A DNA stretch of 58,663 bases, taken from NCBI GenBank assembly GCA_002085445.1, contig NBMI01000084.1:1-58663 (forward strand). Reading direction: 5' to 3'. Shown in pieces: positions 18,714 to 26,587 of the stretch (within the stretch, counting starts at the first letter, position 1; each line of letters starts with the position of its first letter). Source of the DNA: Candidatus Parabeggiatoa sp. nov. 2. GTDB taxonomy: Bacteria; Pseudomonadota; Gammaproteobacteria; Beggiatoales; Beggiatoaceae. A program made the translations under genes and the position numbers. The notes under the pieces are model-generated. The model did not search any database. It was not told where the DNA came from and saw nothing but the letters and a program-made list of their open reading frames with translations.

Positions 18714-19346
18714 TCAGTGCCATTGATTTACCTTTTGCCATGCGTTTGCTAAGGTATATTCAGGGGTGATTTGCAAGCTATGCAAACAGTAGCGTTTTAC
18801 CGGTAATTCTTGTTTGAATAATGCCGCGGTGGCGGCATTGAGGCAAACATGGTTGATTGTGTTGTCGGGTTTTAGTAATAGCATGCCGTTGCGATGTAAG
18901 CCAATCCTAATCACCAGTTCTTTTTGATCCATTTCGGTAAATGGATCAAAACCAAAAATAGCGCCTTTAAACCGTTGCCCGTGTGGCACTTCCTGCGTTT
19001 GGAAGTAGGTGGCAAGGTTGCCGCTTTTGACAACCTTTTGGATATATTGTGGATAGCCGCCATCTTCGTCCAAATTGAGTCGCCGTATTAAGGGCGGTAA
19101 CAATTTTGGCGCGTCAGTTGTAAAAACAGAAGTACGGTAAGGCATGGCTTTTAAATGGTTGCGATAGTCTTTTTTGGGTAAGGTAACGTTGGCTTGTAAC
19201 ATACCTAATGTGGCTGCTAAGCCAAAAGCAATTGCTCTATCGCCAATCAGTTCTGGCAAAGTTGCGGTGCCGTTTTGTACCATTAAGCTGTGATAGCAAA
19301 ATGGTGTTAAGGTTTCGGCGGTAATGCCGATAGAAATATTGTTCAT
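18714..19346 (-). CDS. csc1: Type I-D CRISPR protein Csc1 (Cas5d-type)
   Basis: This is a Cas5-group RAMP subunit of the type I-D Cascade that caps the 5' end of the crRNA. The 210-aa length and position directly after csc2 fit Csc1. Visible features are an N-terminal beta strand (ISIGITAETLTPFCYHS), a GDRAIAFGLAATLG helix and a later FKGAIFGFDPF segment resembling a RAMP glycine-containing loop. Sequence conservation in Csc1 is low, so the call leans on context: csc2, cas10d and cas6 lie upstream on the same strand. A MITE-like element and palindromes fill the 377 bp between csc2 and csc1, which may uncouple their translation. Confidence 0.82.
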   Translation of the reverse strand: MNNISIGITAETLTPFCYHSLMVQNGTATLPELIGDRAIAFGLAATLGMLQANVTLPKKDYRNHLKAMPYRTSVFTTDAPKLLPPLIRRLNLDEDGGYPQYIQKVVKSGNLATYFQTQEVPHGQRFKGAIFGFDPFTEMDQKELVIRIGLHRNGMLLLKPDNTINHVCLNAATAALFKQELPVKRYCLHSLQITPEYTLANAWQKVNQWH

Positions 19347-19424
19347 GATGTTTTTTTCCGATAGGTTTCATATTCAACCCTTTCAGGGTTGAGGCCTTTT
19401 TTTCCTTTTCCCCAGGTTTCACCT

Positions 19425-19541
19425 CAATGCCATTAAGTTAAGATATAACCTATTGATTTTTAATCAATTTTTGTGTGTGTTAGGGTGGGGTACCCGATTT
19501 TTTACTTTCAAATCAAAGAGTTCCTTAACTTAATGGCATTG
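19425..19541. mobile_element. MITE-like element, copy 2 (18-bp inverted ends)
   Basis: This is a 117-bp element with perfect ends CAATGCCATTAAGTTAAG/CTTAACTTAATGGCATTG, flanked by the 11-bp duplication AGGTTTCACCT (19414-19424 and 19542-19552) in the same CCCC...GGGG host palindrome as copy 1. It has no coding capacity and its internal sequence is unrelated to copy 1. Solo end sequences occur near 32161, 42336, 44973 and 51417. Confidence 0.8.
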
Positions 19542-19723
19542 AGGTTTCACCTGGGGCGTATCGATTGCAACCCTTTCAGGGTTGAGGCCGAGTTAATAAT
19601 TAATAATTAATAATTAATAATTAATTGTTAATTATTAGTTTGTTTCACTTGGGGCTATTTGTCCAAGAATCAATCACTTATAAAATAGTCTATTGCTTAT
19701 AAAACAATGAGTTAAGTCGAGTT

Positions 19724-20788
19724 TTAAAACACGCTCTCAGATTCGGATTCGGCTTCCTTACTCTTCTTGTTGGCCTTTCTGCTTTTCTGGGTGTTCGGTG
19801 TACCAAACCAGTCATCGAAAAATGCCCCGATTTTATTTTGCGCCTGTTGGTATTCAGCCTTTAGGGCGGTGTAGTCTTTTTCAAAACGCGCTATCAATTG
19901 CTGTTGATAGGCGGTGGCTTCTTTTGCATCCATTGATTCTTTATGCGCCTCACTCAATGGCTTATGCAGATCGTCTGTCAGTGTTTGGACATGCCCGCAC
20001 AGGTTGTCCTTGGGGTAGGACTTAACCAGTTCATAAGGCGAAGTTATCGCCTGTTCAAAGTTATCACCGTAAATACCAACGATATGAGTACGGATATTGA
20101 TGCCCGTTATTGAGGTTTGTCCACCGTAGGTGCCGGCGACACCAAGGCAAAGCAATAAGTGATCTAAACCAATGAGCGGCAATAAGCAGTTGCGAGTAGA
20201 AAGCACTTGCACCATCAGCGTACCCGGTTTAATAAAATGGCGCTTAAATAAGTTAGAGCTATTGTCTTGCTTTTCCTCATCCCACAAAGTACCGGCTTCA
20301 TTAGTACGCACATGATCGATTTCTTCAACACACTGATGTTTTGGTAGCACGCTCAATGCGTCGGAATAATTCACCGCGGCTTTGATGGGCAACACTTTGG
20401 GCTTTTGCACCGAATCGCCAAATACGAAAGTATTTAAATCAAAGACATCGGAAGGTTTATTGCCGCCTTTTAAGACGGTTTTGTTTTGAGGAAACCTACC
20501 ACCGGCTTTTAAAGCACGCAGGATTTGCAAACCGCGCCCTCGTTCCGGGTATTTGAACTTATTGGGTACAGCGCGAATATGTGGTTCTCCACCGCTTTCT
20601 ATTTCTATGTCAGTGATTTCTTGTTCAAAGTTCTTAAATACCACTGGCGCAATGGCTTCACGAATCAGCACGATACTGACGCTGCCCAAGTTTTTCAGTT
20701 TGGGGTGGACATATTCGGGTTTGTCACTGCCGGCGCTTTTAGCCGCCAGTTTATCAATGTCACCCAAAAACGCTTTAAATCGTTGCAT
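19724..20788 (-). CDS. csc2: Type I-D CRISPR backbone protein Csc2 (Cas7d)
   Basis: Csc2 is the Cas7-group protein that polymerises along the crRNA spacer in the type I-D effector. From the ATG at 20788 it is 354 aa; AAGGAG lies 7 nt upstream, so this start is preferred over an in-frame codon at 20857. It opens MQRFKAFLGDIDKL and contains strands and glycine-rich segments typical of Csc2, such as RGRGLQILRALKAGGRFPQN, DVFDLNTFVFGDS and an internal GTYGGQTSITGINIRTHI region. The last 30 residues are charged and low in complexity (KSRKANKKSKEAESESES). It sits between cas10d and csc1. Confidence 0.93.
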   Translation of the reverse strand: MQRFKAFLGDIDKLAAKSAGSDKPEYVHPKLKNLGSVSIVLIREAIAPVVFKNFEQEITDIEIESGGEPHIRAVPNKFKYPERGRGLQILRALKAGGRFPQNKTVLKGGNKPSDVFDLNTFVFGDSVQKPKVLPIKAAVNYSDALSVLPKHQCVEEIDHVRTNEAGTLWDEEKQDNSSNLFKRHFIKPGTLMVQVLSTRNCLLPLIGLDHLLLCLGVAGTYGGQTSITGINIRTHIVGIYGDNFEQAITSPYELVKSYPKDNLCGHVQTLTDDLHKPLSEAHKESMDAKEATAYQQQLIARFEKDYTALKAEYQQAQNKIGAFFDDWFGTPNTQKSRKANKKSKEAESESESVF

Positions 20789-20852
20789 TCTGTTCTCCTT
20801 TATATAATAATGACAATGATTGTATGCTAATGAAGGGATTTTAGAAACGAAC

Positions 20853-21029
20853 ATCAAATCACGTCAGTCAATCTTTATCGAATTTGTTCATTTTCTGCCA
20901 TTAGCGAGCAAATCCTTTTTTAGATACAATCCTTGTAGTTATATGAGCATCAAATCACGTCAGTCAATCAATTTGTTCATTTTCTGCCATTAGCGAAGAA
21001 ATCCTTTTTTAGATACAATCCTTGTAGTT
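20853..21029. repeat. Two direct repeats of ~88 bp between cas10d and csc2
   Basis: Both copies run from CATCAAATCACGTCAGTCAA through GAATTTGTTCATTTTCTGCC to ATACAATCCTTGTAGTTA; the second lacks a few bases. They fill most of the 298-bp gap between csc2 and cas10d. A role as an internal promoter or merely as repeats cannot be told apart. Confidence 0.85.
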
Positions 21030-21086
21030 AGCTACAATTCTTGTAGTTAACTACAATTCTTGTAGTTATTAGCTTGATTATCGAAT

Positions 21087-24000
21087 TTAATGAAAACGAG
21101 TGTCAGAGGTTTCCACCTCACTATTGTCAGTTGTTTTGGAGCGGCGCATAAAAGACATGCGATAGATGCTCTTTAAAATGCGTAAATTGCCTTGGTTTGG
21201 AAAGCGGCTGTTCATTACGCCAAGCCAAAATTCATCAACAAATAAGGTGGCAACTTCAAGACACGCTTGATCAAAGGGTTGATCTTCACGAAGTTTAGCC
21301 GCTGAGACTAAATCTCTACGCTTCAGCATTTGCATCAATAAATCCGCGATACCATTGACTAAAGAGACTCTGTCTGTCTGCGGTTTAGGCACTTTCAAGG
21401 CTTGTTTTAATCCCTCCAAACAAATGTCTAACACCATCGTTTGTTCACTGTTGCTGGCTTGAAAACCTTTTTTAGGGTAGCGCTGTATGGTGGCCGCTTT
21501 CTGCCCTAGTTTCACCATAACACCCTCTTCTTCTGTCACATCAGCAGTCATTTTCAGTTGTTCTCCTTCAAAGTAACTTTCGTACTCTCGTTCCAAACGG
21601 TTGGCGATTTTTCGTGATTTTTCATGTAAGCCACACCATGCGAAGCATAAGCCTTTAAAGCGAGTTTTGGGATTGGCATAGAGTTGGAGAGCGTTATAGC
21701 CATAGCCCCAGTTATCTAATAACAATTTAGCCATTTCTAGGCGGTGGATAGCGGGTGGAATTTGTTCTAAACGCAATTCATTCCGTTTCGCTTGTCCATC
21801 ACCCAGTAATTCGGCTAACAATGGCGGCATCGCATCATAGTAGAAAAACGCACGATTGGCTATCGGTAAACCCCGAAAAACATGGATAGGACGACCAATA
21901 CGCAAAGTGGCTTTTAAGAGTCGAAGGAGTTGGTTCACCTGTTCGACCGTTTTTCCCGGTAAATACTCTAAGCGAGTGATACGGTAGCGTCTTTTGTAAT
22001 GTTCTATACCAAGGATATTAGAGCGTTTGACATAAAATTCGCTCAGTTCTTGTAAAGACATCACTTTCAGGTCTTGATCAATGTCCATCGCTAAACCACC
22101 AAAGAGGCCGATGGTCGCCGGAGAATAGATGAGCGTAGCCGTATTCAGTTCTTTCTTGTCTTGTGCGGTATTTTCATGGACATGAACTCGTAATTTATAC
22201 TCCGCCAAAGACACCGGGCTGATGTTGGTATGGCCTGATGCCAAATCGAATGGTTCTGGACGGCCATCACGTCCAGAAAATGCACTGGCTTTGACACCGA
22301 TTTTTTTTAGCCCCTTGTTATCTTCAAGTCGCTTTTTGAAGTCAACGGGTTGATCGGTAAATAAACAACGGCCTTCGGCCGATTCATCTTCAACTTCAAT
22401 GCGTTTGCCAGACAATAGTTGATGAAAGTGACTTTCTACCGCCTTAATAATCGTACTGCCTTCGGCTGGGATAAATTGATTAAAGCCTTTGCGTTCTTCG
22501 GTGCCTTCTAGCCATTGTTTTAGTAAGCCCTCTTTGCCCCAAATCGCGTCATCGACTTTGTTGTTGTTAATGGCTATGGCAAGTGCCCATAATGCGGTTA
22601 AATTACGACGTGAATGCCCATAATACGAGTTACCCGCTATGGCATTTATCCAAGAAGGGCGTTGTTCAGGAATACAAGCGAGAAAGGCTTTTTCTCGATC
22701 ATCATAGTCAGGAATACCGTCTTTGGGCTTGGTTTTTAACGACAGATTTAATAGCAAAGCCGCATGGGCTGCTTTCTTGAGTTGTTGTTTGGCTTTTTCA
22801 CCCATTTGTTCCAGTGAGGCGTACAACGTCATTGTCTGCCCAATGGTTTTCTCAGAAAAAATCGGACTTAAACCTGAATCATCCAACAACTCGGAATCGT
22901 CTAACGCTTTTTTAATGGCACTTTTGTCGGCGGTTTTCACGAAAAGTAATCGCTGCAACTTTTCCGGTTTCAGCTTGGAGAAAAACTTTTTTAATCCGGC
23001 ATGAGTCGCTTTCTCATTTAATAGATGAGGTTCACCGCGTGGTGAGATAAATAAATCTAGTTTAAAGGGCAAACTGTCACATAAATCTTGTATGGCAAGT
23101 TCTTTCACCTTCTCAAGCTGTTGTTGATTGGCTAACATCAGCATCACTAACCGCCCATCATGGTGAATTTCAAGCAACGGGGGTGCGCCAGTTTCGCGCT
23201 GACTAAAAGTCGATAACCGCAGTTGTAATTCATCCATCAAAAACGGATGGTGGGGATCGAATAAATCAATGACAGCCGATGTTGTTTCCAATTGAGCGAA
23301 TAAATCGCGTAGGCAATCGCTTCTAATACAACTCTGATCGGTTTTTAAGCGATTTAAAACGCCCTCAATACCTTGTTTTTTGGGCTCGCCTTCAGGATCA
23401 GCCGATAACCAGATACCGTCCAATTTGTCGGCTAACCGTACATAAAGCGGCAACGTGCCATCGGTATACTGCGGTGGCATTTGTTTGGGTAAACGGCGAT
23501 TCGTTTGTTGAGATTCCACTTTATCAATCAGATATAACAGTTGATCAGGCTCTAACTTAACGTTGACAATAGCGAGAAATGCGCTAATGTTATAACGCGC
23601 CATGCGCTCTTTAACTTGTTCATCAGTGACGGCACTGACATCAATGATACGTGGTTCAGATAAATCCTTGTCAATATCGTGCATAAACGCGACAACTGCC
23701 ATCACGTACAGTTTGCGCTTGAGAAACTCCTCTTCCATCTCAGGATTGCGACTTAACCAATCCAGCGATGCCAACATCAGACTGCCGCGAGTGACGGATA
23801 ACGTATGATCAAGTAAAGTGACGTTATAGTTTTTGCTATAGCGTTTTTGTTTATCCACATCGTTATCCCAGCCGCCTTTGCCACTGATAGACATCAGACG
23901 CACGACACGCGGATCGTGCAATTTGTTTTGCTTGATGCGTTTTTTCTCGGTTTCATACAGTTCCCTACCATACTCATCTTCGCTGGTGCAACGGTTATTG

Positions 24001-24092
24001 ATGACACCGACTTTGATGACTTGATCCAAAAAGTCTTTATAAACCGCCTCAGCCGTTGTCGTCGCCTTTTCCGCCCACGTTTGTGAACTCAT
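21087..24092 (-). CDS. csc3: Type I-D CRISPR large subunit Cas10d (Csc3) with HD nuclease domain
   Basis: Cas10d is the large subunit of type I-D Cascade and carries the HD nuclease that in other type I systems sits on Cas3. The 1001-aa product has an N-terminal HD domain (His in VTLLDHTLSV near residue 93; FMHDIDKD near residue 140), a long middle region with a CLFTDQP segment near residue 560, and a helical C-terminus. No intact GGDD is seen, as expected for Cas10d. Its start overlaps the cas6 stop by 4 nt, indicating translational coupling. A separate cas3 helicase gene, usual in complete I-D loci, is absent from the window. Confidence 0.93.
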   Translation of the reverse strand: MSSQTWAEKATTTAEAVYKDFLDQVIKVGVINNRCTSEDEYGRELYETEKKRIKQNKLHDPRVVRLMSISGKGGWDNDVDKQKRYSKNYNVTLLDHTLSVTRGSLMLASLDWLSRNPEMEEEFLKRKLYVMAVVAFMHDIDKDLSEPRIIDVSAVTDEQVKERMARYNISAFLAIVNVKLEPDQLLYLIDKVESQQTNRRLPKQMPPQYTDGTLPLYVRLADKLDGIWLSADPEGEPKKQGIEGVLNRLKTDQSCIRSDCLRDLFAQLETTSAVIDLFDPHHPFLMDELQLRLSTFSQRETGAPPLLEIHHDGRLVMLMLANQQQLEKVKELAIQDLCDSLPFKLDLFISPRGEPHLLNEKATHAGLKKFFSKLKPEKLQRLLFVKTADKSAIKKALDDSELLDDSGLSPIFSEKTIGQTMTLYASLEQMGEKAKQQLKKAAHAALLLNLSLKTKPKDGIPDYDDREKAFLACIPEQRPSWINAIAGNSYYGHSRRNLTALWALAIAINNNKVDDAIWGKEGLLKQWLEGTEERKGFNQFIPAEGSTIIKAVESHFHQLLSGKRIEVEDESAEGRCLFTDQPVDFKKRLEDNKGLKKIGVKASAFSGRDGRPEPFDLASGHTNISPVSLAEYKLRVHVHENTAQDKKELNTATLIYSPATIGLFGGLAMDIDQDLKVMSLQELSEFYVKRSNILGIEHYKRRYRITRLEYLPGKTVEQVNQLLRLLKATLRIGRPIHVFRGLPIANRAFFYYDAMPPLLAELLGDGQAKRNELRLEQIPPAIHRLEMAKLLLDNWGYGYNALQLYANPKTRFKGLCFAWCGLHEKSRKIANRLEREYESYFEGEQLKMTADVTEEEGVMVKLGQKAATIQRYPKKGFQASNSEQTMVLDICLEGLKQALKVPKPQTDRVSLVNGIADLLMQMLKRRDLVSAAKLREDQPFDQACLEVATLFVDEFWLGVMNSRFPNQGNLRILKSIYRMSFMRRSKTTDNSEVETSDTRFH

Positions 24093-24907
24093 CTCCCCAC
24101 CCCCTGTTCAGCTAAACCAATACATCCAAACCCATTACGTGTTTTTTCGCCCAAGCCGGCATACCACGCAAACCGCAAATCATTTTCACAGCCCATCAAC
24201 ACTAGCGGCGCACTCATGCCAATCACAAACGCGTTTTTACCCTGACGCATTTGTTTAATCGGCACTAATACAGAATGATCGGGATTGCAACGGATATATA
24301 AGTTATCGGGTTGCACTTGTAATTGGATGTCGCGCCCGGCGATACGAGAGAGGCGGTGATTAATCGCCGCGCTCAAATCACATTCTCCAAGATGGGTGTG
24401 CCAATAAATCCTCCCCTGCCCGCCTTTGCGAAAGGGGGGGGGTTCCTCCTTTGGGGAAGGTGGGGATATTTTGCCTTGTCGTTGCCTAATTGCCAGCGGC
24501 GAGAGCATTAAGACGCCGAGCGCGTTTTGATTAGGTAGGATGGGATCATCCTCAATCGTTATTTGCGCCCCGGCAAAATCGACATGCTCAACAGTACTGG
24601 CACGGGTATAACGGATATCAGCCGGATTGAGACACCGTAGGATTTTCGCCAAGGTTGCGTCAGGGGTGGAAACAATTAATGTGTGTACCATTTTGCCCCG
24701 TTTGTTTTGCCCACCTAACGCGGCGAAATTCCAAGGCAAGGCGTTCATGCCAGTTATTTGTTCTGACGTTGCCCCAGCCTTCCTCCACGCATTAACCAAC
24801 GCGTCATGCAGTATGTCCAAATATTTATAATGTATGTTATCCTTTTTTGATAATTGGAGTCGTATTCGTCGCACGGGGTTTTCCTTTTTATTAAAATGTA
24901 TTTGCAA
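24089..24907 (-). CDS. cas6: CRISPR pre-crRNA endoribonuclease Cas6, with in-frame repeat insertion
   Basis: Cas6 cuts pre-crRNA within the repeat hairpin. The 272-aa product has the RAMP fold signs: N-terminal strand (VRRIRLQLSKKDNIHYKYLD seen as RRIRLQLSKK), a central strand-helix region and the C-terminal glycine-rich loop AWYAGLGEKTRNGFGCIGL. The catalytic His cannot be assigned with certainty. A proline/lysine/glycine-rich segment (PPSPKEEPPPFRKGGQG, about residues 147-163) is encoded by a G/C-rich palindromic repeat and is absent from the usual Cas6 pattern; it stays in frame, so the protein may still fold. First gene of the cas operon; its stop overlaps the cas10d start. Confidence 0.9.
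   Translation of the reverse strand: MQIHFNKKENPVRRIRLQLSKKDNIHYKYLDILHDALVNAWRKAGATSEQITGMNALPWNFAALGGQNKRGKMVHTLIVSTPDATLAKILRCLNPADIRYTRASTVEHVDFAGAQITIEDDPILPNQNALGVLMLSPLAIRQRQGKISPPSPKEEPPPFRKGGQGRIYWHTHLGECDLSAAINHRLSRIAGRDIQLQVQPDNLYIRCNPDHSVLVPIKQMRQGKNAFVIGMSAPLVLMGCENDLRFAWYAGLGEKTRNGFGCIGLAEQGVGR
24404..24468. repeat. Palindromic repeat inserted in frame in cas6
   Basis: This G/C-rich segment (CCTTTGCGAAAGGGGGG and CCTCCTTTGGGGAAGG motifs) belongs to the common CCxCCTTTxxxAAAGGGGG class of bacterial intergenic palindromes. It adds about 21 codons without shifting the frame. A similar proline/EKGG-coding piece is seen in the DsbD N-terminus. Confidence 0.65.
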
Positions 24908-25256
24908 TGCTGTGCAAATTTTTACATATATAGGACTTACGCATTGACAAAATAAAGTTATTGAGTATTCAATCAGTTACGTCTAAAAGGCCTAGACAGT
25001 TATTTGGAAAGTTTTTTTAAAAATCAATTGGTTACTTTACTGAGTGCGTCAGTCCTAATATATATAAGTAGGTACGCATAAATCATTTTTGGTGACGGTT
25101 TGTAGTAGTCGCTTTAGCGACTATTACCGCTCGAATACTTTTGTTTACCCACTTATTTATCGAAACTTGTAATGGCACGAAACATTATAGGGTATAGAAT
25201 ATTAAACTCAACCATAATAACCTATTAACATGTAGAATTAAGTTACATGTTAAAGA
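24908..25256. promoter_or_regulatory. Divergent control region between cas6 and the WYL regulator
   Basis: This 349-bp AT-rich region separates the leftward cas operon from the rightward WYL gene. It contains a GGACTTACGCATTGACAAAA / CAGTCC inverted pair (24943-25056) and a GCTTTAGCGACTA repeat near 25110. The promoters of both units and any operator of the WYL protein should lie here, but no site is unequivocal. Confidence 0.45.
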
Positions 25257-26096
25257 ATGCTAACTGTTAACGTGAAATTTGACACATTAATTCGATTTGC
25301 CTACATTGAAACACGGTTGTACTGGGAAGGTGGGCTTGCTGCAAGTGAATTAGCAAAGACGTTTTACTTGACACGCCAAACGGCCCAAGCAGTGATTAAT
25401 GATTATCGGCAACAGCACCTAGGGCAAATGAGATATGATAGTTCATTAAAACGTCATTTGGCTGAAGAGGATTTTAAGCCGCAGTATATTAGAGGAGATG
25501 CGGTGGCGTTTTTGGACTATCTGCGCGGACAAAATTTGCGGGCCCATTATTTAGATGAGCCAGAGTGGAGTGAAGTTGAATTGGCAGATGTGGATCGCTT
25601 GCTCCGCCCCAAATTGCCCCGTCGAGTGGTGCAACCCATTTTGGCGGCCTTGCGTCATCAACAAACTTTGTTGATTAAATATCAACCGGTGATGCCGGAC
25701 GATATTCGGGTGTGCGTCATTTCTCCCAATCATCTCGTCTTTGCAAATAACCGTTATCATTTGCACGCCTATTGCCATGAAAGACAGAAATATTTAGATT
25801 TTGTATTATATCGAATCGTTCATGTTGAACCGGCGGATGAAGAGTGGGTATCGTCGGAAGAAAGTCGAGAATGGAATGAATTTGTGACGTTGCGCTTTAG
25901 GCCTAATCGAGAATTGCCACAGGAAGTGCAAGAAACAGTGTTGCGCGAATATCTGGGAAGTGATGATAATAATATATTGGAAATTCGTTGCAGAAAAAAT
26001 GAGGCTTTTTATGTCAGGCAAAAATTGCTGAAGGCGGTTGATAGCCAGAGAGGAATGCCGCTGTGGATTGATATTTCGACTGAAAAGGGTTTGTAG
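25257..26096 (+). CDS. WYL-domain transcriptional regulator (BrxR/CapW-like)
   Basis: The 279-aa protein has an N-terminal winged HTH (RLYWEGGLAASELAKTFYLTRQTA, about residues 22-50, then NDYRQQH), a WYL domain (about residues 130-200 with LLIKYQPVMP, ISPNHLVFANNRYHLHAYCH) and a C-terminal WCX-like segment. This three-part layout and length match BrxR/CapW, ligand-responsive repressors found next to BREX, CBASS and other defence genes. It is divergent from the type I-D genes, so control of the cas operon is a reasonable inference. The start ATG lacks a strong ribosome site; another in-frame start a few codons later is possible. Confidence 0.88.
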   Translation: MLTVNVKFDTLIRFAYIETRLYWEGGLAASELAKTFYLTRQTAQAVINDYRQQHLGQMRYDSSLKRHLAEEDFKPQYIRGDAVAFLDYLRGQNLRAHYLDEPEWSEVELADVDRLLRPKLPRRVVQPILAALRHQQTLLIKYQPVMPDDIRVCVISPNHLVFANNRYHLHAYCHERQKYLDFVLYRIVHVEPADEEWVSSEESREWNEFVTLRFRPNRELPQEVQETVLREYLGSDDNNILEIRCRKNEAFYVRQKLLKAVDSQRGMPLWIDISTEKGL

Positions 26097-26182
26097 GGGT
26101 TTTTGTTGCCCACTTAGGCGATAAATCGCCTACTACAAACGGTGAAGTTTTTTTTCACTTGACTAAAGGAGAACTGACTCCT

Positions 26183-26422
26183 ATGGAAAAATCTAGTAAA
26201 GCCGAGGCGGTGATTCAAACGGCCTTTTTTGGCCTTGTCAGCGCCACACTCTATTTTTTACTGTACTACTTTGAGCTGCCCATTTTAAATTGGTCCAAGC
26301 AAGGCGGTTGGTATATCATTGTGCTAGTCGCTATCGCCTTGATTTTTTATTTTGTGCATGGCGCGTTTATTAGCCATTTCTGGGATGTGTTGGGCCTCAA
26401 AGCGAAATCGGTTAAAAAATAG
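26183..26422 (+). CDS. Small two-helix membrane protein
   Basis: The 79-aa protein (MEKSSKAEAVIQ start) has two predicted membrane helices, about residues 15-34 and 45-70, and a lysine-rich C-terminus. ATG 26183 is chosen because AAAGGAG lies upstream; an in-frame TTG at 26159 is less likely. The family is not recognised with certainty. It sits 165 bp before the TauE/SafE-Usp gene on the same strand, so it may be an accessory subunit of that transporter; CCAAACTTTAGTTTGG repeats lie in the gap. Confidence 0.65.
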   Translation: MEKSSKAEAVIQTAFFGLVSATLYFLLYYFELPILNWSKQGGWYIIVLVAIALIFYFVHGAFISHFWDVLGLKAKSVKK

Positions 26423-26587
26423 TGCGAAGAAAACGAAGAAAACTTCCAAGGTTTTGATACTTTACACAATTGGCGCTTTTGTCAGGAGTCCAAACTTTAG
26501 TTTGGTAACGGAGTCCAAACTTTAGTTTGGCGGCTGGAGTCCAAGTTTAACCTAATTCGTTTAGGAGCAAACCACCTAGAGGAAATT

